62,959 nucleotides of DNA, from assembly GCA_040878325.1 (NCBI GenBank), contig JBBDMM010000016.1, forward strand, positions 69,354-132,312. The letters run 5' to 3'. The first letter of the stretch is position 1. Each line of letters opens with the position of its first letter. The notes under the pieces were generated by a model. The model was not told where the DNA came from, did not search any database, and saw only the letters and a list, made by a program, of their open reading frames with translations. Source of the stretch: Acidimicrobiia bacterium (GTDB lineage: Bacteria > Actinomycetota > Acidimicrobiia > Spongiisociales > UBA11373). This document shows, piece after piece, positions 18,356 to 27,250 of the stretch. Position numbers and translations under genes: made by a program.

Positions 18356-19267
18356 ATGGACCGCCCTCCGATCATCTCCGTCACGGACCTGCGGTTCGCC
18401 TACGGCAACATCGTCGCCATCGACGGAGTAAGCCTCGAGATCCCCCCCGGCCGTATCGGTTTGGTGGGCGCCAACGGCGCCGGCAAGACAACCCTGCTCA
18501 AGATCCTGCTTGGGGTACTGCCGGCGGCTTCCGGCCAGGTCGCAGTGCTCGGGCACGACGTCGCCACCCGGCAGCTCGATGTCCGCGCCCGGGTCGGGTG
18601 GATGCCGGAGGGAAACTGCATGCCTCCCGACCAGACTGCCGCCGACTTCCTCGGGTACGCCGCCGAACTGGGTGGGCTGCCGGTACGAGCGGCGCGGCAG
18701 CGCGCTAGCGACGTGCTCGGCCTGGTCGGCCTCCACGAGGAGCGCTTCCGTTTCATCGGCGAGTTCTCCACCGGCATGAAACAACGCGCCAAGTTGGCCC
18801 AGGCGATCGTCCACGACCCGCAGCTGGTCCTCCTCGACGAGCCCACTGCCGGCCTCGACCCCGAAGGACGGGAGGAGATGCTCGATCTCGTCACCCGGCT
18901 GGAGGACTTCGGGATCAATGCGGTCATCTCCTCGCATGTGTTGACCGACATTGAACGGACTTGCGAGTGGGTCATCATGCTCGACGGCGGCAAGGTGCTG
19001 CGATCCGGGCCGCTGACCGATTTGTCGACCACCGATGAAGTCGAATTGGAGGTCATCGGCGACAGCGCCGCAGTGGTTGCCGTTGCCCAGCGGTTGGGGG
19101 CGACGGTCGAGCTGGTGGGCTCGGTGCTCCACCTGACTGCCACCGATCGGGACGCCTTCGAGATCGCCAGAGATGCCCTGGCGGAAGTCGGGGCCCCGCT
19201 GCGAAGGCTCGCCGCCAAACGGACCACCCTCGAGGACGTATTCATGGGGGAGGGTTCGAATGGCTGA
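18356..19267 (+). CDS. ABC transporter ATP-binding protein
   Basis: A 303-aa ATPase of an ABC-2-type exporter. Walker A GANGAGKTT, signature FSTGMKQRAKLAQAIV, Walker B LVLLDEPTAGLD, plus a C-terminal extension of about 80 residues typical of drug or polysaccharide exporters. First of four overlapping genes forming two ATPase-permease pairs; the next start overlaps its end by 8 nt. The exported substrate is unknown. Confidence 0.92.
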   Translation: MDRPPIISVTDLRFAYGNIVAIDGVSLEIPPGRIGLVGANGAGKTTLLKILLGVLPAASGQVAVLGHDVATRQLDVRARVGWMPEGNCMPPDQTAADFLGYAAELGGLPVRAARQRASDVLGLVGLHEERFRFIGEFSTGMKQRAKLAQAIVHDPQLVLLDEPTAGLDPEGREEMLDLVTRLEDFGINAVISSHVLTDIERTCEWVIMLDGGKVLRSGPLTDLSTTDEVELEVIGDSAAVVAVAQRLGATVELVGSVLHLTATDRDAFEIARDALAEVGAPLRRLAAKRTTLEDVFMGEGSNG

Positions 19268-20123
19268 AGGCGTCGTATTCGATCTGGGATGGCGGCCGCA
19301 TGACGGACCGCGCCTGGGGCGAGCCGGAGCACGCCGCGCCATCTACCGCGACGGGCTGCGTCGCGTGCTCGGGCTCCGCCGTCGGGCACGCCGCAAAGTG
19401 TTCCCCATCGCGATGCTCAGCATCGCGATACTCCCATCGCTCTTCTTCGTAGCCCTCAGCGTCATCGCAGGCGAATTCGACGCCAGCGCAACCTTCTTCG
19501 GCCATAGCGAGTACTTCGACCTCACCGGAGCGTTGGTGCTCATCTTCACCGCGCTCGCCGCCAGCGAACTGCTGATTCCCGACCGCGTCAACGGAACGCT
19601 GTCGGTGTACGCGTCCCGACCACTGACGACCGCCGACTACGTGTCGATGCGGGCAGCGTCGCTGGCGACAGTCGTATTCGGTTTCCTGTGGCTGCCACAT
19701 GTCGTGCTGTTTCTCGGCCGCGCCTGGGTGGAGGGGTTCGGCTCCTACGTCACCGAGAACTTCGAGGTGCTCGGGCAGACCGCGCTGGCATCGGCCGTCT
19801 ACTTCCTCGCGTTTGCCCCACTCGGATTCCTGGTGGCAGCGTTCTCGAAGCGCTCATCGCTCGCGGCCGGAGTGTTTCTGGGAGTCGTCACCATCTCCAG
19901 TGCTGCCACTCGCGGGTTGATCGAGGCCGGTATCGACTTCATGGGGCTCTTCGCCTTCCAGCACCACCCTGGCTACGTGAAGGATTGGATCATGGGTTCG
20001 GACACCCACCAGTGGATTCCCGAAGATGCCGGCTTCGATCCGGCCGTGTCGTTGTTGGTGGTCGTAGTAGTGGCGGCGTTGTCGAGCATCGCCGTGCCGG
20101 CGCGCCAGAAGCGGGCGGGATGA
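19260..20123 (+). CDS. ABC-2 type permease
   Basis: A 287-aa membrane protein with about six predicted transmembrane segments, the first at IAMLSIAILPSLFFVALSVI. The ATG at 19260 follows GGGGGAGGG closely, which fixes the start inside the ATPase gene; an open frame upstream of it is a shadow. LIPDRVNGTLSVYASRPLT is the amphipathic coupling-type segment seen in ABC-2 permeases. It pairs with the ATPase before it. Confidence 0.87.
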   Translation: MAEGVVFDLGWRPHDGPRLGRAGARRAIYRDGLRRVLGLRRRARRKVFPIAMLSIAILPSLFFVALSVIAGEFDASATFFGHSEYFDLTGALVLIFTALAASELLIPDRVNGTLSVYASRPLTTADYVSMRAASLATVVFGFLWLPHVVLFLGRAWVEGFGSYVTENFEVLGQTALASAVYFLAFAPLGFLVAAFSKRSSLAAGVFLGVVTISSAATRGLIEAGIDFMGLFAFQHHPGYVKDWIMGSDTHQWIPEDAGFDPAVSLLVVVVVAALSSIAVPARQKRAG

Positions 20124-21058
20124 CGACTTCACCTGCCACGGTTGAGGACGCCACGGTCGAAGTGAACGACGTGTCGAAGTGGTTCGGCCAGAAGGTGGCG
20201 GTGTCAGACGTCACCTGCTCGTTCGGACCCGGCCTCACCGGCCTCCTCGGACCCAACGGCGCCGGAAAGACGACCTTGCTCCGATTGATCTGCGGCCTGC
20301 TCGCCCCGTCCGACGGTGCCGTCTCGATCCTCGGGTCCAACCCACGGCGCGACCACAAGGTCTACGGGCGAATGGCGCTGGTCCCCGAGGAAGACGCGGT
20401 GTACGGCCAACTCACTGCCCGGGCATTCGTGACCTACGCCGCCGACCTGGCAGGAGCACCACGGGAGGGGGTCGAACGGGCGATCGAAGCAGTGGATCTC
20501 GGTTCTGCCGCCGACCGCCCCATTGCCGGGTTCAGCAAAGGCATGCGTCAACGGGCGAAGGTCGCCGCGGCACTGGTCACCGACCCGCAGGTGCTGATCC
20601 TGGACGAACCTCTGAATGGCACCGACCCGGTGCAGCGCGCCCACCTCATCGAGACCTTCAAGCGCCTCGCCGCCGGCGGCAAGACGGTGATCGTGTCGTC
20701 GCACGTCCTCGCCGAGGTGGAGCGGATGGCAGACCGGGTCATCGCCATCGTCGACGGACGCCTGGCTGCCGCCGGTGGAGTGCACGCCATCAGGGAAGCA
20801 ATGGCCGACACCCCTTATCGAATTCGCATCGACGTCGATGACCCCCGCGGCGTCGCCGCCAGCCTGATGGCGTCGGAGAGCATCACCTCGGTGACGATCT
20901 CAGGCAACGCTCTCCGGATCGAGACGTCCAATCTTCCGGACCTCGGCCTCCGCGTTCCAAGGATCACCAAAGACCTGGGGGTTCGGCTGACGGCGTTCGA
21001 GCCGGAGGATGAGTCCCTCGAGAGCGTGTTTCGCTACCTCGTCCGGAGACGCAAGTGA
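20120..21058 (+). CDS. ABC transporter ATP-binding protein (second pair)
   Basis: A 312-aa ATPase: Walker A GPNGAGKTT, signature FSKGMRQRAKVAAALV, Walker B VLILDEPLNGTDP, where Asn replaces the more usual Ala/Ser before Gly. The ATG overlaps the permease stop by 4 nt. A long open frame continues upstream but overlaps the permease and shows no ABC similarity. The C-terminal about 80 residues resemble those of the first ATPase, so the two pairs may have arisen by duplication. Confidence 0.92.
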   Translation: MTTSPATVEDATVEVNDVSKWFGQKVAVSDVTCSFGPGLTGLLGPNGAGKTTLLRLICGLLAPSDGAVSILGSNPRRDHKVYGRMALVPEEDAVYGQLTARAFVTYAADLAGAPREGVERAIEAVDLGSAADRPIAGFSKGMRQRAKVAAALVTDPQVLILDEPLNGTDPVQRAHLIETFKRLAAGGKTVIVSSHVLAEVERMADRVIAIVDGRLAAAGGVHAIREAMADTPYRIRIDVDDPRGVAASLMASESITSVTISGNALRIETSNLPDLGLRVPRITKDLGVRLTAFEPEDESLESVFRYLVRRRK

Positions 21059-21816
21059 GAGCGTTCCTGTCGATGGTTCGGGTCACCCTGCGTCAAGTGA
21101 TCGGCGGGCGGCGGTGGATCATCCTCGGACTGGTTGCCCTGCTCTCCGCCATCGTGATGTGGCTCTCGTCTGCCAACCTCAACGAGGCGAACTCGATCGG
21201 CCGGTATCACGACGCCCCCCTCGTGATCCTCTTCATCATCGTCCTGCCCCTTGTCGCCCTGGTGCTCGGCTCCAGCGCCCTGGGTGACGAGCGGCGCGAC
21301 GGCACCCTGTCGTTCCTGCTGCTGCGGCCGATTCCGCGATGGTCCATCGTCGCGGCGAAGTTCACCGCGTCGTGGCTGGCCGCCACCGCGATCTCCAGCG
21401 TCGCCGGGATCCTCGCCAGCGCCGCATTGGCCGCCCGTGCGGGAACCTGGGTGACACTCGTGCCAACTGTGGTCGGAGTCGCCGTCAGTGCGGCCTGCTA
21501 CACGGCGGTCTTCCTGGTGTTGGGGCACATCACGTCGCGGGCCGTGCTCGTCGGCCTCGTGTATCTATTCGTCTGGGAGTCCGGAATCAGCTTTGCGGCG
21601 CCGGCACTCGCCAACGTGTCGCTGTTCCGCATCGGCCTCACCGCCTACGTGGGGCTGGTGCCCGCGGGAACGCCCGGGGTGGCCCCGCTCGACGAAGTCC
21701 TCGGACTGCTCGTCCCCGGAGCCGGGGGTGCAGTGGCCAAGGCTGTCGGAATCTCGATCGTCTGCATCACCATGGGGGCAGTGCTCCTCAAACGGATGGA
21801 CGCCACGGGCGAGTGA
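21055..21816 (+). CDS. ABC-2 type permease (second pair)
   Basis: A 253-aa permease with about six transmembrane segments, including WIILGLVALLSAIVMWLSS and LVILFIIVLPLVALVLGSSA. LGDERRDGTLSFLLLRPIPR matches the conserved ABC-2 cytoplasmic segment. The GTG start overlaps the ATPase stop (GTGA). It is the last gene of the ABC operon. Confidence 0.87.
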   Translation: MRAFLSMVRVTLRQVIGGRRWIILGLVALLSAIVMWLSSANLNEANSIGRYHDAPLVILFIIVLPLVALVLGSSALGDERRDGTLSFLLLRPIPRWSIVAAKFTASWLAATAISSVAGILASAALAARAGTWVTLVPTVVGVAVSAACYTAVFLVLGHITSRAVLVGLVYLFVWESGISFAAPALANVSLFRIGLTAYVGLVPAGTPGVAPLDEVLGLLVPGAGGAVAKAVGISIVCITMGAVLLKRMDATGE

Positions 21817-21840
21817 ACTCCCGGGGCGCCCCACCCGGGC

Positions 21841-21846
21841 TAGCGT
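21841..21846 (+). promoter_or_regulatory. -10-like TAGCGT for murJ
   Basis: TAGCGT ends 7 nt before the murJ ATG; there is no Shine-Dalgarno. Confidence 0.4.
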
Positions 21847-21853
21847 CACCGAC

Positions 21854-23467
21854 ATGACCGTCGACGGGCCGGCGCCCCGCGGGCTCTACCGGCGCATGGG
21901 GATCGCCGCCGCGATCGTCGCTGGCGGCGTCCTCCTCTCCCGGATCCTCGGCCTGGTGCGACAGGTCATCTTCGCCTGGCTCCTCGGGGCGGGGGCAACC
22001 GGTGACGAGTACTTCGTCGCCTTCATCATCCCCGACCTCCTCAACTACCTACTGGCCGGGGCATACATGGCGATCACCCTGATCCCCCTGTTGTCGAGAC
22101 GGTTCGCCGCGGGCGACGAGGACGACGCCCGCCACGCGTTCTGGGCAATCGCCCGGCCCCTGACTCTGGCGATCGGGGGGCTGGTGCTGATCGCCATGCC
22201 ATTCGTGGAGCCGGTGCTGCGGGCCATCGAACCAGGCTTCACCGAGGCTCAGGTGGCCGAGGCTGCCCGGCTCACTCGCATCGTCTTGCCAGCGCAGGTG
22301 TTCTTCATCCTCGGCCAACTGTTCACCGCGTGGCAGTTCGCCCGAGAGAAGTTCGTGATACCGACCCTCGGTCCGATCGTCTACAACCTCGGGATCATCG
22401 CGGGGGGCCTCCTCGGCGCGCTTGGCCAGGAGGATCCGGGAGCGGATGGATTCGCCTGGGGAGCCCTCGGCGGAGCGTTCTTCGGGATCTTCGTACTCCA
22501 ATGGTGGGGGGCTCACCGTCAGGGCTTGCGGCTCCCCTCGGGCCGACTCGGCAGGCACCCGGCGGTGCGGCGCTACTTCGCGCTGGCGATTCCCCTCATG
22601 CTCGGCCAGTCCCTCGTCGTGCTCGACGAGCAGCTGGGACGAGCGTTCGGATCGCTCACCGCCAACGGTGGCATCTCCTGGCTCACCTTCGGTCGGCAGA
22701 CGATGCTGGTACCGGTGGGGGTGATCGCCCAGGCGGCCGGCGTCGCCGCCTACCCGTTCCTCGCCCGTCTCGCGGCGGAAGGGAAGCATCGGGAGCTGGC
22801 CGCAGCCGTCGGGCGAGCGGTGCGCTTCGTGATCGTGCTCAGCCTTGCCGCGGCAGCCGGCCTGATGGCGATGTCGATCCCGCTGGTGCGTGCACTGTAC
22901 GAGCGTGGCTCCTTCGAGCCGGCCGACACCCTCGCCACTGCTGCAACCGTGGTCGTGTTCGCTATCGGGGTCCCGATGTGGGGTATCCAACAGATCCTCG
23001 CACGCGGCTTCTATGCCCGGGAAGAGATGTGGGCTCCGGTGGTGATCGGCACCGCGGCAACCGTGGCGGCAGTACCGATCTACTGGGCTCTGAACGACTC
23101 GATGGGCATCGAGGGACTCGCCCTCGCGTCGAGCCTGGCGATCACCCTCTACACGATCGGGCTCGCCATCGTCTGGTATCGACGGACCGGCACCCGTGAG
23201 TTGTGGCCAGTGGTGAAGACCCTTGCCGGCAACCTCCCGCTGGCCGCCGCCGGCGGCGGGGCTGCATGGCTGGTCGCACGCTGGGTGCTCGACACCCTCG
23301 GGATGGACGGCTTCTTCAACAACGCCGTCGCAGTGGCCATCGGGGGGGTGGTACTGCTGGCCATAGCGCTATTGCCCCGGCCGGTGCGTCGCGACCTCGT
23401 CGGTCGGCCTGCAGCCCGCCTCCAACCCCCGACCAGCACCGAAGAAGGACCCCTGTCCGATCTCTGA
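21854..23467 (+). CDS. murJ: Lipid II flippase MurJ
   Basis: A 537-aa polytopic protein of the MviN/MurJ group in the MOP superfamily, which flips lipid II across the membrane for peptidoglycan synthesis. About 14 hydrophobic segments; family motifs are SRILGLVRQVIFAWLLG near the N-terminus, FVAFIIPDLLNYLLAGA and the mid-protein QAAGVAAYPFLARLAAEG. The length fits bare MurJ, without the pseudokinase extension found in mycobacterial MviN. An in-frame open stretch upstream overlaps the ABC permease and was trimmed. Confidence 0.92.
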   Translation: MTVDGPAPRGLYRRMGIAAAIVAGGVLLSRILGLVRQVIFAWLLGAGATGDEYFVAFIIPDLLNYLLAGAYMAITLIPLLSRRFAAGDEDDARHAFWAIARPLTLAIGGLVLIAMPFVEPVLRAIEPGFTEAQVAEAARLTRIVLPAQVFFILGQLFTAWQFAREKFVIPTLGPIVYNLGIIAGGLLGALGQEDPGADGFAWGALGGAFFGIFVLQWWGAHRQGLRLPSGRLGRHPAVRRYFALAIPLMLGQSLVVLDEQLGRAFGSLTANGGISWLTFGRQTMLVPVGVIAQAAGVAAYPFLARLAAEGKHRELAAAVGRAVRFVIVLSLAAAAGLMAMSIPLVRALYERGSFEPADTLATAATVVVFAIGVPMWGIQQILARGFYAREEMWAPVVIGTAATVAAVPIYWALNDSMGIEGLALASSLAITLYTIGLAIVWYRRTGTRELWPVVKTLAGNLPLAAAGGGAAWLVARWVLDTLGMDGFFNNAVAVAIGGVVLLAIALLPRPVRRDLVGRPAARLQPPTSTEEGPLSDL

Positions 23468-23488
23468 GGGGTCCGGCCGAACGAAGAA

Positions 23489-23512
23489 GGAGCGGCTCCA
23501 GAGCGCCGCTCC
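23489..23512 (+). terminator. Terminator of murJ
   Basis: Stem GGAGCGGC / GCCGCTCC with an 8-nt loop, extendable with GAA / TTC, 21 nt past the stop. A second small hairpin GCACGA / TCGTGC follows at 23524-23539. Confidence 0.55.
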
Positions 23513-23560
23513 CCTTCAGGGTTGCACGAGCCTTCGTGCGGCTAGCCGGGCGAATATACC

Positions 23561-23626
23561 GCTTCCCGCTTCCCGCTGCCGGCTCCCCGCTAGCCCGAGT
23601 CCTGCGGATGGCGGAAGGCGGAAGGC
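23561..23626. repeat. Two heptamer arrays
   Basis: 23561-23595 has five in-phase units GCTTCCC, GCTTCCC, GCTGCCG, GCTCCCC, GCTAGCC. 23604-23624 has GCGGATG, GCGGAAG, GCGGAAG, the reverse complement of the 3264-3284 units. They separate murJ from the convergent sodN. Confidence 0.8.
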
Positions 23627-23640
23627 CCAAAGGCCGGCCG

Positions 23641-24027
23641 CTACTTCTTCGACTCGGCGAAGATCTCGGCGATCTCGGCGATCAGGGCCAGCAGCTCGTC
23701 GCCGACTGCGGGGTCCATCGACTTCTTGGCGTCGCCCGCCTTCTTGGTGGCCCTCCAGAACAGATCGTGGAGCTGGGGGAACTGTTCCACATGGGGGGGC
23801 TTGAAGTAGTCGGTCCACAGCACCCAAAGATGGTGCTTGACCAGTTCGGCGTGCTTCTCCTTGATGATCACGCAGCGCTGGCGGAAGACCTCATCGTCGG
23901 AGTCCTGATACTTCTGGGCGATTGCCTTCACCGACTCGGCCTCGATCCGGGCCTGGGCCGGGTCGTACACCCCACACATCAGATCGCAGTGGGCATGGGC
24001 GATGCGCTTCGGCTTCAGCAACGACAT
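23641..24027 (-). CDS. sodN: Nickel superoxide dismutase
   Basis: A 128-aa Ni-SOD precursor that disproportionates superoxide. A 12-residue propeptide (MSLLKPKRIAHA) precedes His13, which becomes residue 1 after cleavage and ligates Ni with the two Cys of the hook HCDLMCGVYDP (Cys14, Cys18). The hook normally reads HCxxPCGxY; here the Pro is Met17. The helical remainder (AQARIEAESVKAIAQKY onward) matches Streptomyces SodN closely. It is divergent from its maturation protease. Confidence 0.95.
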   Translation of the reverse strand: MSLLKPKRIAHAHCDLMCGVYDPAQARIEAESVKAIAQKYQDSDDEVFRQRCVIIKEKHAELVKHHLWVLWTDYFKPPHVEQFPQLHDLFWRATKKAGDAKKSMDPAVGDELLALIAEIAEIFAESKK

Positions 24028-24043
24028 CCTTGCTCGTCTCCTG

Positions 24044-24055
24044 TTTCTCGCGAAA
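24044..24055. promoter_or_regulatory. Near-palindrome between sodN and sodX
   Basis: TTTCTCGCGAAA, a near-perfect dyad in the 70-nt divergent gap, could be an operator. TACACT at 24064-24069 is a possible -10 for sodX. It does not match the Nur-box pattern I know. Confidence 0.2.
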
Positions 24056-24097
24056 CCTCACCCTACACTCGCCCCGGCGCGCTACAGAAGGCCCCGC

Positions 24098-24469
24098 GTG
24101 TCCTCAATCCTTCGAGCGGCCGGCGCCACCGTGCTCGCCACAGTGAGCCTGCGGCTCACCCGGTTCGAGATCGCCGAAGAGTCGATGACCCCTGCGCTGA
24201 TGCCCGGCGACTGGGTGTTCGCGGTCAAGCGACCGCGGAGAATCCGGGTGGGAGACGTCGTGGTCTTCGAGATGCGGCCGGGGTTCGAGGTGGTCAAACG
24301 GGTGGCGAATCCTCCGCCGGGCTCTGCCGGGTTGTGGCTCCTCGGCGACGACCCGGATGCGGGCAGCGTCGACAGCAGGTCGCTGGGGGCCATCCCCCAC
24401 GACCGGGTGATCGCCCGACTGCTCCTCCGCTACCACCCCCGGCCACTGGCCGCCGTGGGCCGGCCGTAG
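24098..24469 (+). CDS. sodX: Ni-SOD maturation protease (S26 signal-peptidase-like)
   Basis: A 123-aa peptidase of the S26 signal-peptidase family that removes the Ni-SOD propeptide to expose the N-terminal His. The catalytic Ser is in EESMTPALMPGDWVFAVK, the Lys in the segment RIRVGDVVVFE to VVKRVANPP, and GDDPDAGSVDSRSLGAI is the conserved C-terminal box. I set the start at the GTG at 24098, which gives a short N-terminal segment before the catalytic Ser; an in-frame ATG at 24002 would run into sodN. Divergent pairing with sodN supports the role. Confidence 0.88.
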   Translation: MSSILRAAGATVLATVSLRLTRFEIAEESMTPALMPGDWVFAVKRPRRIRVGDVVVFEMRPGFEVVKRVANPPPGSAGLWLLGDDPDAGSVDSRSLGAIPHDRVIARLLLRYHPRPLAAVGRP

Positions 24470-24543
24470 CCGCGGCGTGAATGCCGCCCCTCGCCCGGCG
24501 GCCGGCCTCGCAAGCCCGGATGGTCACTACTGTGCCCGACGCG

Positions 24544-25656
24544 ATGACCCGACTCTCCAAGTTCTCGATGCTCCTGATGACCTTCGCCCTGGTGGCTACG
24601 GCGTGCGGGGGCGATGCCGCCCCGGCAACCACCACCACGACAACGGCGCCCACCACGACGGTCGCACCGACGACCACTGCCCCCACGACCACCACCTCCA
24701 CCGCCCCGACCACCACGACCGCAGGGCCTGAGACCACCGTCACCACGTTCCCCGTCGGCTTCGCTTCGCCTCTCAACGGGCTCCCGGCGGACGACACCCT
24801 CAGGCTCGACCGAAGCGTCATAGCGGTCAAGGTCGACAATCACCCCGGAGCCATCCCGCAGTCCGGCCTCCTGGATGCCGACGCAATGATCGAGACACTG
24901 GTCGAGGGCGGGTTCACCCGTTTCATCGCCCTATTCCACGACAACGAGACCGAGTTGCTCGGTCCGATCCGTTCGTTGCGGCCTACCGACTCGACCCTCG
25001 TCCTGCCGACCGGTGCACCGCTCTTCATGTCAGGCGGCCAGGCCTGGGTCCAGGCCCTCACGGCGTCCCGCGGGGTGCGGCTGCTGGGCGAGAGCGCCGG
25101 GATGTTCCGCAGGTCGCTGCACGCGGCGCCCCACAACCTGTATGGCAACACCGAGACGCTGCGGGCGCGGGCGGATGCGCGGGGTTACACGGACAATCCG
25201 GTGCAGCACATCTTCGCCATCGACCACTGGGCCTATCCCGAGGCGACGGCCACCGAGATCCGCCTCTCGTGGTCGGGCACAACCAATGTGATCTGGACAT
25301 ACGACGCCGAGACGCGGACCTACCTCCGCACCATGAACAACCTCGTGCACAACGTGCAGGACGAGGATCGGAACTTGACTCAGATCGCCGTCGATGTCCT
25401 GGTGATCCTCGAGAGCCGCCTCCACACCGCCTCCCCCACCGGGGAGGGACAATCGGTTCCCGCCCTCGACACGTTGGGGAGCGGCGACGCGTGGGTGTTC
25501 GCCCGCGGACGGATGTGGCAGGGGACCTGGGAGCGGGACAACATGTCTGATCCTTTCACGCTGGTCTCGGCCGACGGGACCACCGCGGTCGTACCCGCCG
25601 GGCTCTCCTGGACCTCGGTGTTCCCGGCCGGCCGGTCGATCAACACCTCGGGATGA
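24544..25656 (+). CDS. DUF3048 lipoprotein (YerB-like)
   Basis: A 370-aa lipoprotein. Signal peptide with lipobox ATAC near residue 18, then a long Thr-rich linker (about residues 25-60) that would span the cell wall, then a DUF3048 domain starting ASPLNGLPA and IAVKVDNHPGAIPQSGL, with DADAMIETLVEGGFTRFIALFHDN and GPIRSLRPTD. The second part contains the YerB-type C-terminal half ending VPAGLSWTSVFPAG. Function unknown. I used the ATG at 24544; earlier in-frame starts add non-signal sequence. The stop overlaps the amidase ATG by 4 nt. Confidence 0.85.
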   Translation: MTRLSKFSMLLMTFALVATACGGDAAPATTTTTTAPTTTVAPTTTAPTTTTSTAPTTTTAGPETTVTTFPVGFASPLNGLPADDTLRLDRSVIAVKVDNHPGAIPQSGLLDADAMIETLVEGGFTRFIALFHDNETELLGPIRSLRPTDSTLVLPTGAPLFMSGGQAWVQALTASRGVRLLGESAGMFRRSLHAAPHNLYGNTETLRARADARGYTDNPVQHIFAIDHWAYPEATATEIRLSWSGTTNVIWTYDAETRTYLRTMNNLVHNVQDEDRNLTQIAVDVLVILESRLHTASPTGEGQSVPALDTLGSGDAWVFARGRMWQGTWERDNMSDPFTLVSADGTTAVVPAGLSWTSVFPAGRSINTSG

Positions 25657-27032
25657 TCGAGTCGATCGCCCGGGCCGTCAGAGCCCAGGAGCGCTCGGCA
25701 AGAGAGATAGCCGCTGGGGCCCTAGCAGCGGCCGCCGCGACCGAGGCACTCAACGCATTCACCTCGATCGACGCAGAAGCGGCCCTCGCCCGGGCAGCCA
25801 CGATCGATGCGACCGTTGCCGCCGGCGGCGACCCCGGTCCACTCGCCGGCGTCCCCGTGGCACTCAAGGACATCATCGATCACGCCGGCCGGACGACGAC
25901 GTGCGGGTCATCGTTCTACAGAGAGGTCCCCAAGCGGTCCGCTCCCGTCGTCGACCGGCTGGAGGCGGCCGGGGCGGTCGTCATCGGGCGAACGGGGCTC
26001 CACGAGTTCGCTTACGGCTTCTCGTCGGAAAACGACTGGTGGGGGCCGGTCCGCAACCCGTGGAATCTGAACACCTCCCCCGGCGGCTCATCCGGGGGCT
26101 CCGCGGCGGCGGTCGCCGCGGGTGTGGTCCCGTTGGGCATCGGCACCGACACCGGAGGATCGGTCCGGGTGCCGGCGGCCATGTGCGGCATCATCGGGCT
26201 GAAGGTGACTCATGGGCGAGTCCCGCTCACCGGCGTGTTCCCGTTGGCACCGTCGCTCGACACCGTAGGTCCACTGACTCGTTCTGTCGGCGACGCGGCG
26301 ATCGCCTATGCGGTGATGGCGGGTTACCACTCCGAGGATCCCTGGTCGGCGAATCAACCGGTGGAGATCACCGACCGTCCTGCCGACCTCCGCGGCCTCC
26401 GGGTGGGGATCCCCCTGCCCTGGACCGAGCGCCCTCTCGAGACCGAAATCGCAGCTGCCTACGCCGCGACACTTGCGGGCCTCGAGTCGGCCGGTGCGGA
26501 GATCAGCGAGATCCGCGACCCCATCTTCGACCCGGAGCAACTCCCCCGGGCCACCTATGCGGAGATCGCCACGGTTCATCGTGAGTGGTTCACGGAGGAC
26601 CCCGAGCGCTACGGCCTCGAAACTCGGGACCGCCTCGAGCGAGAAATGCTCCACTCGGCAGAAGACATCGCCCGGGGGCGGGAGTGGCAGGCGGCACTAC
26701 GGCAGGCTGCAGAGCGCGCCTTCAGCCACGTCCAGGTGCTGGTCACCCCGACCACCGCCGCCAGATCGAAAATCATCGGCAGCGCGACGGTAGATGGAGG
26801 TGCCGACCCCGAGCCGTACCGAACCGCGCTCTCATGGTTCAGCACATTCGCCAATCAGATCGGCATCCCCGCGCTGTCACTGCCCGCCGCCGGCGGAGGT
26901 GCCCCGCCCCCGTCGATCCAGCTGATCGCGCCCTGGTGGCAAGAGGCCAATTTGCTCGCCATCGGGTGGGCCATGACCGACGCGGGAATCACCAGCCCGG
27001 CACGAGTTCCCACGGAACAACCAGCGACGTAA
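25653..27032 (+). CDS. Amidase (amidase-signature family)
   Basis: A 459-aa amidase with the Ser-cisSer-Lys triad: Lys in VPVALKDIIDHAG, the cis-Ser in SPGGSSGGSAAAVA and the nucleophile Ser in GTDTGGSVRVPAA. It is similar to GatA but shorter, and there are no gatB or gatC nearby, so it more likely hydrolyses a free amide than acts in tRNA amidation. Translationally coupled to the DUF3048 lipoprotein by ATGA. Followed by the nested palindrome at 27031. Confidence 0.88.
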   Translation: MIESIARAVRAQERSAREIAAGALAAAAATEALNAFTSIDAEAALARAATIDATVAAGGDPGPLAGVPVALKDIIDHAGRTTTCGSSFYREVPKRSAPVVDRLEAAGAVVIGRTGLHEFAYGFSSENDWWGPVRNPWNLNTSPGGSSGGSAAAVAAGVVPLGIGTDTGGSVRVPAAMCGIIGLKVTHGRVPLTGVFPLAPSLDTVGPLTRSVGDAAIAYAVMAGYHSEDPWSANQPVEITDRPADLRGLRVGIPLPWTERPLETEIAAAYAATLAGLESAGAEISEIRDPIFDPEQLPRATYAEIATVHREWFTEDPERYGLETRDRLEREMLHSAEDIARGREWQAALRQAAERAFSHVQVLVTPTTAARSKIIGSATVDGGADPEPYRTALSWFSTFANQIGIPALSLPAAGGGAPPPSIQLIAPWWQEANLLAIGWAMTDAGITSPARVPTEQPAT

Positions 27033-27130
27033 GCGACTCGCTGTGGGAATAGGCTCGCCCCGGGATCAGGTCTCGGCTTGTGGCTAGCCGAGACCTGATG
27101 AAGCCGGCGAACCTATTCCCTCAGCGACTT
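27031..27130. other. 100-bp nested palindrome
   Basis: Inner hairpin: a perfect 14-bp stem ATCAGGTCTCGGCT (27065-27078) with its complement at 27086-27099 and a 7-nt loop. Outer arms: 27038-27058 pairs with 27107-27127 at 19 of 21 positions, core GGGAATAGG / CCTATTCC. The element begins at the amidase stop codon and ends 120 nt before korA. No T-tract is present. It may be a strong terminator, a leader RNA or a REP/MITE-like unit. Confidence 0.85.
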
Positions 27131-27250
27131 ACAATGAACGAAGTCGCGATTCCGGAGGAACGATCATCTACGACCCGGTGAGGTCGACCATGCTGGCTTG
27201 CCCCCTCGCCGCTCCTCCATTTCCGTCGCACGTTCAGGAGTGATCCAATC

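Noticed and set aside
21488-21853. Upstream extension of murJ
   Set aside because: It overlaps the ABC permease in another frame; MurJ similarity starts at the ATG at 21854 with TAGCGT before it.
24044-24055. Nur-type nickel operator for sodN
   Set aside because: The dyad TTTCTCGCGAAA does not match the TTGCAA-type half sites I know for Nur; kept only as a low-confidence site.
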